NCBI GenBank assembly: GCA_043228905.1 | Contig: JBHGNT010000005.1 | Span: forward strand, 7,812,001 to 7,876,000 | Direction: 5' to 3' | Length of the DNA: 64,000 nucleotides | Source: Azolla caroliniana | Taxonomy: Eukaryota; Polypodiophyta | Shown here: piece by piece, positions 33,801 through 44,172 of the stretch | Position numbering within the stretch: position 1 is the first letter of the stretch | Layout: every line of letters starts with the position of its first letter | Made by a program: the position numbers and the translations under genes | Notes under the pieces: model-generated | Database searches by the model: none | Told to the model about the DNA's origin: nothing | Seen by the model: the letters and a program-made list of their open reading frames with translations, nothing else

Positions 33801-34875
33801 CGATGCCGGCAATCCGGCACGTACCTTCATTTCCCATCCGAACACAGCCATGCTCGCCGGCTGTGTAGGATGAGAAGTATCTTCTCTCCGGGGTCAGGTG
33901 GAACGATGCTCCGGAATCGACCACCCAGGTCGTCTCATCGCCGACAATGTTTAGTTCACCTTCTTCGGTGATGAGCATGATCTCCTCTTCACTTGCCGCG
34001 AGTGCCGTCGTTCCTTTCCGGTCCTGTCCTCGCCGATCCGAACCATTTCGGTCCGTGGCTCCCCGGTATGCACCGTTTCTCTCCGGTGACTTCTTCGAAT
34101 CGGTGTTGTCGGTTCCATTGTCCTTTCGGTAATGCCGACAATTCTTTCGGAAGTGCCCGGGCTTCCCACAGTGGAAGCATGTGGGCCTTCCTCTTGACTG
34201 CGATCGGGTCCCCGACTTCTCCCGTCTTTGCGGACTCCGGTTCCATTGTCTTCCCCGATCCGATTCGGTAAACAACATCTTCGGGTCGGAGGCCGGTTCC
34301 TTGTCTCTCCGACGCGCTTCTTCGTTCAAAATACTTGTCTTTACCGTTTGCAAGGACAAGTTATCTTCTGTGCAGGAGGTGCTGAGAGTCACCACCAAGT
34401 TCTCCCAGCTTTCCGGCAATGTACACATCAGGATGATGGCTTGCATTGCATCCTCCAACGGGAACTTGATCGCCGCAAGCTGATTCACGAATCCCATGAA
34501 CGTGCTTACGTGTTCCACCATACTCTCGCCGTCCCGGTACTTGAGATTCACTATCTTCCTCATCAGGGAGGTCCGGTTCAACGCATTCTTCCTCTCATAG
34601 AGGCCCGACAGCTTCTTCCACATCTCATATGCGTTGGTGTCGTTCGCCACATGTTGTAGGACGCTTACATCGACATATTGTCGGATCGTCGCTACGGCTT
34701 TCCGGTTCAGGAGCTTCCACTCCGACTCAAGTACCCCTTTCGATATTTCCAACCTGTCAATCGGTTCGTACAGGTCCCGAACAATCAGGAGATCCTCCAT
34801 CTTGATCTTCCAGTCGGCGTAATTCTGCGCATTCAGCACCATCATCCCCGGCTGCCCGCTACCGCCGCCTTCCAT
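30802..34875 (-). CDS. Intact Ty1-copia gag-pol polyprotein
   Basis: 1357 aa when started at the ATG at 34875 (MEGGGSGQPG), which lies just after the primer-binding site. The frame is also open further upstream through that site into the LTR, but an ATG there (34950) would be in the LTR. Domains in order, approximate residues: UBN2-type gag 1-205; zinc knuckle CxxCxxxxHxxxxC 233-246; aspartic protease VVDSGAS around 320; GAG-pre-integrase LWHKRLCHMS around 455; integrase with D509, D571 and E606; RT with FAPVVKMTSIR and LLLYVDDMLIVG; RNase H with ALSTTEAEYMA, YCDSQSAIHLAKN and TKHIQRRYHWIRE. All catalytic residues I can check are present and there are no stops. Closest to the Tnt1-type lineage. 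Makes virus-like particles and cDNA in the cytoplasm in known relatives. Confidence 0.97.
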   Translation of the reverse strand: MEGGGSGQPGMMVLNAQNYADWKIKMEDLLIVRDLYEPIDRLEISKGVLESEWKLLNRKAVATIRQYVDVSVLQHVANDTNAYEMWKKLSGLYERKNALNRTSLMRKIVNLKYRDGESMVEHVSTFMGFVNQLAAIKFPLEDAMQAIILMCTLPESWENLVVTLSTSCTEDNLSLQTVKTSILNEEARRRDKEPASDPKMLFTESDRGRQWNRSPQRREKSGTRSQSRGRPTCFHCGKPGHFRKNCRHYRKDNGTDNTDSKKSPERNGAYRGATDRNGSDRRGQDRKGTTALAASEEEIMLITEEGELNIVGDETTWVVDSGASFHLTPERRYFSSYTAGEHGCVRMGNEGTCRIAGIGDVWLTTPTGCKMLLKDVRHVPEVRLNLISARRLDDEGYTGSIRNGVMKFSKGSLIVARARKVNTLYLMNARLCPEELNVAADTAGELWHKRLCHMSEKGMKRLAEDNLIPVKHVHLEKCTDCLAGKQNRTSFHSRPPTRRSAPLELVHTDVCQVETKSHGGAQYFVTFIDDHSRKLWTAPLKTKDQVLCVFKELHARVERESGKKLKAIRADNGGEYRGQFQEYCRSKGIRLEFTVPKTPELNGLAERMNRTIMERVRSMLAHAELPKGFWAEAMSTATYVINRSPSVPLDGDTPQRVWTGREVSYRHLKVFGCLAYVHVAKDRRGKLDPKTRPCIFLGYGDDEFGYRVWDPVDKKIFRSRDIIFMEDKTLADWESKKKMKSSKSTGEDKLYEEQSRPARDRLALEDPAEDGEETEPAEEDENDTGTGPDHEMDSDEEESEEPVTEAPERRYPLRERRAPRRFPEPEHVLLTDEGEPESFEEAKHDTQSRRWLSAMQDEMDSLHENHTYELVELPKGKRALRNKWVFKLKPGDAGNPPRYKARIVVKGFQQKKGVDFDEIFAPVVKMTSIRTVLSIAASMDLEVEQMDVKTTFLHGDLEEEIYMQQPEGFEKKGKEHLVCRLKKSLYGLKQAPRQWYRKFDSFMTDEGYLKTQSDHFVFVKKFEEGDSLILLLYVDDMLIVGRDQVKIRMLKKALHRTFSMKDLGPARQILGMHIIRDRKKKQLWLSQEKYVTKVLHRFNMSEARPVGSTLPTNCKLSSKQSPKTKAEKEDMMKVPYASAVGSLMYAMVCTRPDIGYAVGVVSRYMSNPGKEHWNAAKWILRYLKGTANVCLRFGSGKPELDGFTDSDMSADADTSRSTSGYVMTYAGGAVSWQSRLQKTVALSTTEAEYMAAVEAGKEIIWMKDFIRELGIQQEEYRLYCDSQSAIHLAKNAAYHSRTKHIQRRYHWIRERIEDKEFVLTKIHTDENGSDMLTKVLTPDKLEACRKRIGLERHPMPK

Positions 34876-34905
34876 TTTCTGCAGCAGTTCGCTCTGATAC
34901 CAGTT

Positions 34906-35540
34906 TGATAGGAATCGATGCTTCGATTTACCTTCTTCTCTCGGCCACAACCGAGTAATCGCGGATCAATGCAGCAGAAAATAGAAACCAAAGAGAGAAA
35001 CATACGAGTACACAGGGATTAACGTGGAAAACCCTAGATGGGAAAAACCACGGGAGTACAAGACTCCAAACAACACTATACAAGAGAAGTATACAATGAC
35101 GAGCTCCAAGGCGACGACCTTGAGCTCGCTGTCCTCGCCACAGGCGGCGGAAATACACCGAGGCGTCGTCCTCTTCCTCTCTCGCGCTCTATCTCTCACT
35201 CTGTCTCACGGCTGCTCCCTCTTCACTCCTCTTGAGTGGAAAAACAGAAAAATAAGAAGCAACACAAAAACTGTTTGCCCTAAGTCATATTTATACTTAT
35301 ATGACTTTGGGCTATTTACAACTGTAGCCTCAGGGGCCCATAGCGAACATATTCACGGATATGTCCCTGCATCCGGATCGCTCTCCGGGTACATTCGTCA
35401 TCCGGTACCGAAACCGGGGTCTTCGTCATCCGGTACCGAAACCGGGGTCTTCGTCATCCGGATCCGAAACCGAAACCGGGCTTGTCGGCATTCATCTCCG
35501 ATATCCGACCATCCCATCCGAAGGGACCGTAATCCCAACA
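34906..35540 (-). repeat. 5' LTR of the copia element (635 bp)
   Basis: Carries two tandem copies of a 28-bp unit (CGGTACCGAAACCGGGGTCT core) at about 35401-35457, where the 3' LTR has one. A TATA-like stretch lies near 35290-35305 and its transcript would start on the minus strand. Confidence 0.95.
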
Positions 35541-35545
35541 CCATG

Positions 35546-36024
35546 GTCTGCCTAGTAACATAGGGTAAGCCCCCTGTGCTTCGAGTCGTAAGAGAACGGC
35601 CGAGATTGTGAACATGTGGCCTCCTAGAGTAAAGTCGAGGTGGTGGATTAATCCGATGGGGCGAACCGATCGTGTGTCGGCCATCCGAAGCCAAAAGGGG
35701 CAAGGTTCCCATTGATTCAGGCCGAGTTTACGACAGGTAGCCTCGCTAATGACATTCACACCAGAGCCGCCGTCGATTATGCACCCTTGGAGGTCCTTCC
35801 CTTTAATCATAATTTTTATGGCTGGATTCTGTGCATCCATGAGAGGTGGACCCGTTCCTGGCTCGGTCAGGTGCACAGGTGGTGCGGTGGACTGGTTGTT
35901 GGCCGTGAGTGAAGCCAAGGTGTCCCGAAAACGCGGCATGAGTGGTAAGAGTTTATGCAAAGGTAAGCAGATCCTGGAACTAGTAAGGGCGTCTATCTTC
36001 TGCCGCCGTGGATGGAGCCGAGGA
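35546..36024 (-). pseudogene. Tat-like gypsy protease segment
   Basis: Encodes the aspartic protease region with the catalytic IDGGSGVNVIS and the downstream AYPMLLGRPW flap-end motif, right at which the copia element is inserted. It is in a different frame from gag, with the switch near 36005-36025. That could be the natural gag-pol frame change of the family or a decay indel. Confidence 0.75.
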
Positions 36025-37770
36025 CTATGTTGCTTCGATGGTCGCATCTCCCATTTCCGTGTGCATCTGCACCACATTGTTTTTGTTGGCTGTATCCATC
36101 CATGCTTCGGCTGCTTGCCGAACTTCGTCCTGAACTTGCCATAGGGTAGCCTGGGCTTCGCTGCGTGTTGTGATGTTTTGTACGTCAACCATAACACTAT
36201 TCACGGCAGGAGGCTTTCCGTGGTCTATTGTTGGGCATTGCGTAACGTAGTGATCGGGTTGGTTGCACTTGAAGCAGGTAATGCCAACCGAGTTGCTAGT
36301 GCCAGCCCGATCCGTGGGGTGTAGTTGATTCCCGGCCTCGTGTGTTTGTGGGTTGGTCCAGGGCGCGTTCAAGCTGTGCGGTTCATTTTGCGGTGGGTCT
36401 TGACGACGGTTGTCGTTATTCCTTCGGTTATTGCTCGATCCTCGGTGAGAGTTGCGTCGATCATTACGGAAATTTCTTTGATCCTAACAGTCATCCCGAT
36501 CCTCTTCATTCCGATCATAATCATCGTTTGCCCGATACTGGTCATCGTGATAGCGATCACGGCGGTCGTCCGATCTCCGTCGGTTGTCATTTCGGTAACG
36601 GTCGTCGTCCCGACGGTAATCGTCGTTACGACGCTGTCTATCCGGCGATCGCGGTTGTTGGTTATCCTGGTTCCGGTAGGATTGGCGCTCGTCCTAACAA
36701 GAGTATGTATCCTGAGGCTCGATCTGGCGAACCAGAGCTGTCGTTGTGCAGTTGAGCATATTGTATTCGCAGTGTTCGACAGTGTGGGATCGGGACTGGC
36801 AGATCAGACACTGTGGTCGGTGAGGACATTCGAGGGCCAGATGGCCCGATCCCGAACAAACTGTGCATTGGAGGGCATGGCGGAAGCGATTGTCCTCCTG
36901 GGGAAGGGCGCTTTGCAATGAACTCATAGTGAAAGTCGTGCTTTGTTGAGTTCAATCGAGGGCGAGGACGCGCACTATGACTTGCTCGATTGTTTGGTTG
37001 TCAAAATTAGTAAGTGCAAGAGTCGTTCGTAGAGGCTCCCATGGGCTGGACAGGAATGCGTCCGGAATGTGTTGTGCAGAGACATCGTCGGCCACTTGTC
37101 TATAGAGATCCCGGAACCGGATCGTGAACTGTGCGACCGTCTCATGCGGTTCTTGTCGCATGGAGAAGAACTGCCGAAGCAATTCTCATTTGGGCACCTC
37201 GCGATGGAACAGTTCTAGGAACTGTGTGCGAACGTCGTGGAAGGTGCCAAACTCCCCTGTGTCGAGGCCAGAATACCATCGCGTAGCTGGTCCATCGAGG
37301 GATAGCGTAAACTTGGCAATTTTTTAGGCCTCGATTTCGGCAGGCGAGAGGCACTGGGTTGAGTGGTTCACCTGCCAGGTGGACACGAAGGCACAGACGT
37401 GCGACTCCGCGTCGGGGCTGTCGGTGTATTGTGGGTAAGGATACGACATGGTATCAAATTCGGAGTCTTTCGATAAAGCCGAAAAAGGGTTAGGGTCAGG
37501 GTGGGTGACCTCTGGAGGGCTTGGTGGGGAGGTTGGTGTGGACTCGACTCGTGACCAAGTAGCAGGTGGCGAGGATTGCAACCGGTGAGCCTCCGATGTT
37601 TCTGGGAAGGACTGGTCCGTGACCGCCGAGTCGGAAGTGCCTTCGACTGGCTCAGGGCGTCGGCCAGATAGCCGAGACCGCTTGATGCGATTGGGTGCCG
37701 TAATGGTGGCTAAAGGTTGTCTTCAACGTAGTTCGCTGTGATCTCATAGTTGTAACCGGGCATGCCAAAT
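36025..37770 (-). pseudogene. Tat-like gypsy gag, decayed
   Basis: One frame from about 37715 to 36025 encodes gag: a capsid region with RWYSGL, HDVRTQFLELF, RQEPHETVAQFTIRFRDLY (37300-37090), a first Cys-rich finger region (CTVCSGSGHLALECPHRPQCLIC, 36860-36790), an Arg/Asp-rich basic linker (36690-36400) and a zinc knuckle CFKCNQPDHYVTQC (about 36275-36234). Six internal or terminal stops break it: 37324, 37183, 36952, 36694, 36484 and 36025. No frameshift is needed across it. Plus-strand frames here (IVIVIT-type) are shadows. Confidence 0.8.
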
Positions 37771-38262
37771 TGTGTTAACCGTTCTGCCGAAAACACCTTC
37801 GATATGCCTACAAGCTATCGGTATCAAGGGAAGTGTAATCGTGAAGACTGGTGCACGGAGGTGTCGTTAGGGGGAGAACACAGAGAGCATACCTGGAATA
37901 GAGCCTAGGTCGTATACGTAGTTGAGACCTTAAAAGCGACGACACATAGATGAAAACAATAAGAGCTATAGATATGTATTACTGCAATAGTTAGCGATGA
38001 TTACAAAAGAACACGGCCCACAACCGGTAGCCTTACAAAGCTCTTATAACTATGAACCGACCTCCTTAGGCTCTGGATATCTCCCCCCTTGCCGAGGTAT
38101 ACAGACCTCGGTTTATATACTTCTTTTCCTTCATATAACGTCGAGCGGTCGGCTGACTGTGAGGCTCGAAACTCGGCGTTTTACCTAATTCTCCCTTACC
38201 TACTCGCCTTACTTCCGGTGTATTATATTTAACTAATTTCTATTTTTGGCCTATGGACAACA
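37771..38262 (-). repeat. Probable 5' LTR of the Tat-like element
   Basis: Bounded on the minus strand by TGTTGTCC and AACACA, with a TATATAAA box near 38112-38119 on the minus strand. The 3' LTR is not found at the left end, so the boundaries cannot be confirmed by comparison. The primer-binding site was not identified. Confidence 0.5.
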
Positions 38263-39687
38263 ATGGGGCGACCATCAATGACTAAGTTATAGAAGTTGGG
38301 CAAGTTTTCTTAGAGATGCCTCATAATTCGAGCAAAATCTTTATCCATGAAGCAAGAATTAGCCCCAATATCTAGGAGTATTCGAACATGAACCGGATGG
38401 TTACTCATAGTACTAACTCCCACTTGAGTTTAGAACACCATGCTAACTTGCTTAAAAGAAATGGAACCAGTAAAGGGTTGCACAGATCCACGACTATCCA
38501 ACCAAACAACTCTTACTTTGATTGGAGTTAATTGTTGAACTCTTCTTCTAGTTGACTTAGAACTTCAAATTTATTTGATAAACTTGGACTAGTAAAATTG
38601 TTAGATACTCCCAATGAAATAGACTCGGGTTTATCAATAGTAACTACTTGATTTACTTGATATCTAGGCCTATGGAGACAATTTATTGTAATATGCCTTG
38701 GGCCACCATAATATAAACATAGGCAGTTTGCTCGACGTCATTGCTTTCCATCTTTTGATAATGGACCACAACGACATGTTGCATAGATTTCCATTAGTAT
38801 TGGAGCATTTGCAGAAGTTGTATTATATGATTCCTTTGGGAAGAGTTTTGCTACAATTGATGTATACATGGGCTCTGATCTTGTCCTTGCCATTTGTTGT
38901 TATCGTTCTAAACGCCACCCGAAAAGCCAATTATCATATTGCATTGCTCGATTGATAGCCTTCGTGAGCGACTTCGGTTCTTCTAGAAATGTAAGGAGTA
39001 AATATTTTACATCATTGCATAGCCCAAATTGAAATTGATCCATAAATGCTTGGTCATCCCATGGAATATCAGTTGCGAGTAGACGAAAATCTGCAGCATA
39101 AGCTGAGACCAGACAATCCCCTTGACATAGTCTTCGGATTTTGTTGATTGATGTTCTAACACTATCGGTATCTCCAAAACATGCTTTGAACTCACAAATG
39201 AACTCCTCAAATTTATTTAACAAAGGAGATCCTTTTTCCAACAAAGGGGCAAACCAAGCTAATGTTGTATGGTAACCGCTAAGTAATGAGCCTACTAACC
39301 CCACTCGTGATGCATCTATTGGATATCGAGAAGGATACATATGAATTACCTTATGTACTTGGTTGAGGAACCCTTTAAACTATGACCACGTTCCATCAAA
39401 CTTCGTGGAAAGACTAATCTTGGGTTCTTTAAGGATCCCTTAAGTACTCATTCCTTGTTGTTGTAACGACACGATAGTTGCTTCCAACTATTGCACTTGT
39501 AATGTTAACTCCTTGTATTGTGGTATTCATAATGCAACTACTCGTATTGTTGTTGCTTTTCTATGGTGATTTGTTGTAAATCACCCAACATACGTTGATT
39601 TTCTTGTTCTAGTGCCATGAACTTTTCTTTCAAGCATTGAAGCTCCAAAAGGACAGATTGGTAGTCTTGTGTGCTAACAGAGGCCAT
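38263..39687 (-). pseudogene. Ty3-gypsy gag fragment, minus strand
   Basis: Starts at an ATG at 39687 (MASVSTQDYQS) with a coiled-coil-like leader. It continues into a retrotransposon gag domain at 39340-38900 (FEEFICEFKACFGDTD, KIRRLCQGDCLVSAYAADF, WDDQAFMDQFQFGL) and then a damaged zinc knuckle (CLYYGGPRHITINC, first CxxC broken) near 38700. Several stops and frame changes. Cut at 38262 by the LTR of the Tat-like element. Family is the same as that of the 23718 LTR, judged by the LTR upstream. Confidence 0.75.
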
Positions 39688-39734
39688 TAGTGCTAGAGGA
39701 ATGAAGGATAAGAAGACGGGAAATTCGGTTCAAA

Positions 39735-40433
39735 CTGTTATGATTCCAAAACAGAGAGGAGAGAGAGAACGTGAGAGAATCACAAGAGACATAAATAGAA
39801 AGATAGATTCTATTACCGTCTTTAGAGGGCAAATATGACCTATGAGACCAAAAATATTATATTGCATGTGGTACATGTGAAAGTGAGTAGTGACTCTCGA
39901 TGTTCAAGAACTTTACCAATGAATGTTGTAATCGAGAGTGCACATATGGTTGTGAGAGAAATTTGTGCAAGGATTGGGCTTGGTTGAAGATGTGTGGAAA
40001 GCATGGCCGAATATGATTAAAAAGGCAAAGCATTGTATCAAAGTGCAATACTCAGACTCTCAAACTTATTTAGCGAAAAATGTGCACAATAGACTACTCT
40101 CATCATTTGTGCCCCAACACCTCGTCTCACATCACAATGCATGTGAGCTAAGTTGCGTGGAAACAATGGTTAGAATGACAAACAACGGGATGGGCTCGAA
40201 CATGTATCAATGTGTACAGTTTCCCAATTCCACAAAGAATATGGTTTTGTCGAGAGATGTGATAAAAGGATTTTGAAGTATTATATGAAAATAGTACAAT
40301 GATAGGAAGAGCTTAGAGGCTTAAGACTGGTGTTGAACTGAATTGGTTGTGAATAGTACAATATGCCTTTATTTATAAGGCCTTCAGGAGTATTCCTGAA
40401 GTTTGTAGAATGTTCAAGAGTATGCAAGCCCTC
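39735..40433 (-). repeat. 5' LTR of the minus-strand gypsy fragment, cut by the LINE
   Basis: Located directly upstream of gag. Its 40250-40430 section aligns with the complement of 23890-24055 (3' LTR of the plus-strand remnant). About 180 bp at its 5' end is missing where the LINE tail begins. The 39770-40222 part is repeated in inverse at 45838-46270. Confidence 0.65.
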
Positions 40434-40553
40434 TCTTTTTTTTTCGTAAATAATGGCTTTCATTACGAAAGAAAAAACACCACCATGACTAACTTACAAC
40501 AAACTATAGAACCCCTTCTATCTAGGGATCTAAAGAAAACTACGACACCAAAC

Positions 40554-43500
40554 TCAATGCCACCCTACACACCAATTCAAATGGTGAATATGATGATATG
40601 TGACCTTGCAGAGTTCTCTCTCTTCTTGGTTGAGATTTTGTGACTTCTCTAGCACTGTCAATTGCCACAAAAGAAGTCCTTTTAACTTAACAACATATTT
40701 TCTCACCCCAACTTGTGAATAAAAAATGAAGGCATTCTGCATATTCCAATTGAACCATAGCCCCCAATACCTCAAGAACTCAAAAATAATTTGAAAATGA
40801 GGCATCGGTTCATTGTTCTCCATATGTGCAAAAACCCAACTGAAGGAAGATAGACTTACTCCTGTTAGAGACATCCACACTAAACTGATACACCTCCAAA
40901 CCATCCTTGCCATCGGGCATGAAATAAATCGATGCCTACTATGTTCCAATTCCACCAAACAAAAGAAACACAATCCTTTAGTAATGTTTCTTCTTTTTAA
41001 TGCATCCCCTAATGGTAAAGCTCCAACCATAACTCTCCAAATAAATACCTTGGCTCGTAGCATCAATCGAGAACACCAACCTGCCTTGATCACATGAAAC
41101 CACCAAGTAATGGGCTTATGAAAACCCCATATCTTTATAACCCTTTCTTCCAACCACTTATGTTTGTCAATCAACTTGTGATAAGCAACATTCGTTGAGA
41201 TCATAGTCAATCTCTTATTTCCAACAAACCTCCAATCAAGCTCTTGAGATCGCACATCTAAATCAGGAATTGGCTCATGCGAAGATAGTATTTGTTGCAA
41301 CTTATCCCAAATAAAGTTATAACCTTTTGGAATACGAAATGTTGATCTTATTGTTTGAAAAGCCATTAATCTTCTTTGTGAAACCAACATAGCATCCTTA
41401 ACTCTTACCAAACCCAATCTAGCCATCCGATTAAATTGAAGGTTAAGAATTTGTTTACCTTCCCACCTCAACAACCTTGATGTTGCCAAAACCTCCATTT
41501 GTAATGAATTGGCACATCCCCTTTCTTGTGGGGGATGCCATTCCACAAAATCCAACATACTTTGCCAAGATGTCAACAAATGATTAACTATCATAGACCC
41601 TGTACATTTGACATCCCTGTCAGAATTAATTACATTCCACCAATTCGCTTCAACCTTCATGTTTCCAAGCTTTATTCCGTTCTTCTCTATAAAGTATGCC
41701 ACCATTTCTGTCCAAGGTTGTACACCTTCAAACATGAATCGAATGAAAGTAAATCGACGAGCCACCATATGCTCATATAGATTCAATATTGATGCCCACC
41801 AAGACGCTTCGGAGTACAAACATGATCCCATGCCAACCATGACAAGGCACTTTTCCCTTTTCTTTTCCATAACAACATTCGCATCGAGCGTGACGACATT
41901 TCAAGAGCTTTCTTTGACCATGGGAGCAAAGGAAGATAATAAGACACCATAGAGACCATAATCAATTGGACCACCTTAAGTCGTACATGAAAAGGCCAAA
42001 ATTGAGACCTCCAATACTTAAACTTATCCTCCAACCTTTTGGATACCCACTCAATAAGTTTCACATGAGAAACTTCCACCCAATTGGATATCCAAGATGA
42101 TGACAAATCATACCACGATGTACTATCCTTCCTGACCACCCCAACCCTAACACATCTTGTTCTGTACATGAAATGAGGACAGATTTATGCATATTAATTC
42201 TCAACCCCGAAGCATTTGAAAACAATTCCCACACATCTCTTATCTTACTAATATTTTCCCGATTAGGTGCCAAAAACATAATATGGTCATCTGCGAGAGC
42301 TTGAACAATACATGGCTTCCCTTATGGCAACCTTAGTCCAAGCAATTCTTTCCCCATAGCCATATTGTGTAACTTAACAAGAATAGGATGTGTCACAATA
42401 GTGAATAGTAAAGGACTTACCGGGCATCCTTGTCTAACTGACCTCCGAATAGAAATCGGTTGGGTTACTCCATTAAACATCACATGTGAAACCGAACCCT
42501 CCCCTAATGTGTATATCAACTTAGACATACGATCACCAAAACCCATATGAGACATCAATTGATTTATAAATGACCAATCCACATTATCATAGGCTTTCTC
42601 GATATCCAATTGTAGCAACACTAATTCTTGTTTAGACTCCTTTGCATAGTCAATTGCCATTTGAACATTTAAAATATTATGTAAAATGTCTCTTTTTGCT
42701 AAAAACCCATATTGAGCATTATGAATAATAGAAGGTAAAACCTTATGCAACCTATTGGCCATCACTTTTGCAAAAATCTTGTACATTCCCCCCATCAATG
42801 AAATAGGCCTCCATTGAGCAAAGGAAGATGGAGAAGGCACCTTCGGCAAAAGCTTGATCAAACCAATCTTCCAAGAATGAGGCATTTCCCCTGATGTCCA
42901 CACCTTCTGAAATAAAATCGTAAAAGGCCCCTTTAACTTAATCACATATTTCTTAAAGAGTTCATGTGTTAATCCATCCCACCCAGGACTCTTATCATTA
43001 GCAAGATGTGACATGACATGTTCCACCTCATCCTCTGAAATATTAGCATCTAATGATTGTGCCACATCATGCGATACATGATTTTTCACTCCATTAAAAA
43101 ATACATCTCTATCCTTTTTAACATTACCATCGATACACACTTGTACATCCAACAATTGTGTACCCATCAACTCTACATCCGTTGGCCAATAAGTTAACAA
43201 TGAGTTGCATTTATCAAGCAAATTAACTAGGAGACTTAATTTCTTTCTCCTTTTAAAAGCATGGTGAATTCCATAATATTTAGTTAACCTCTGAACATTT
43301 GCAACAAATACTTCCCACGCTTCATACCCATCAAATTGAACGCAATAGGCAAATGCATCAATCAATTGACACATATAGGCATGGAAGACCTCATGATCCA
43401 AAAATGATGAATTAAAAATCAACGGTGGTTTTCCTAAAAACTCATGAAAACCTCTAATTGAGTGGTGATTGAACTCAAAAATTAATGGGAAATGATCTGA

Positions 43501-44172
43501 TATAATTGACCCATAAGACACTGAAATATCCAAAATCTCTGGTAAAAAACCTTCGGTATGCATTACATACATTCGATCCAACCTACTCCAAGTATCCTTA
43601 TATTGAGCCAATTGAAAGGTATAACCAGGTTCATCTCCCTTGATCCATTTCCATATATCCCTTAACATGACTTCAGTCTCAAAATCTCCCCATTCTTGAG
43701 CCTCTGGTCCATCCATAATAGAGTGGATGGATGTTGATTGATCTATCTCACAACAAACATTAAAATCTCCCATCAATAAACCCGGTCTACCATTATGAAG
43801 CACTGAGTTTAGAGATCTCCATAACAACTTTTGTTCTTGTGAAACATTTGATGCATACACACCAACTAACCAAATAACTTGCCCTTCATAATATATCTCT
43901 ACCACAATAAATCTTCCAAATTCATCTGAAACAATTACTTTTGGGTGAAATTTATCTCTTATAAACATGACAATCCTAGAATAATCCCCATGAACCTTGC
44001 CAGCATAACATAATGTATAACCCTTAGAATAACTAATTAAACCAGCATTCCGATGATCTTTATGCTCTACTGCACATAAAACATCCCATTGCTCACTTAA
44101 CACAATCCTCCAAACCTCATGCATTCTAAATCTAGAACACAATCCCCTCACATTCCATGTGGTGATCTTCAT
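40554..44172 (-). pseudogene. LINE ORF2: endonuclease, reverse transcriptase, zf-RVT
   Basis: An intact 616-codon first part (44172-42322) has an AP-type endonuclease (TTWNVRGL start, MGDFN motif, SDHFPLIFEF end) and the front of RT (WRPISLMGGMYKI, LDIEKAYDNVDW, RQGCPVSPLLF). A TAA at 42322 interrupts the frame just before the catalytic box, which reads LADDH instead of the usual FADD/YADD; the same frame continues to 42061. Frame changes follow near 42100 and 41860. The C-terminal 438 codons (41870-40554) end with a zf-RVT zinc-binding region (FIWRVMVGALPLGDAL...CFFC...H...C). Confidence 0.88.

Larger units (their letters stand above)
30185..35540 (-). mobile_element. Full-length Ty1-copia retrotransposon
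   Basis: Complete element with two LTRs (30185-30791 and 34906-35540), 5-bp target duplication CCATG (30180-30184 and 35541-35545) and TG..CA ends on the minus strand. The primer-binding site TGGTATCAGAGC lies next to the 5' LTR, at 34891-34902, and matches the initiator tRNA-Met 3' end. The polypurine tract GAAGGGGGAG lies just inside the 3' LTR near 30795. One intact polyprotein ORF. It sits inside the protease of the Tat-like element. Structure and intact coding suggest a recent insertion that may still be competent to move; activity is inference. Confidence 0.97.

Noticed and set aside
36325-36921. Plus-strand 198-codon frame rich in I and V
   Set aside because: Antisense to the Arg/Asp-rich gag linker; composition is explained by the complement of CGN/GAY codons.
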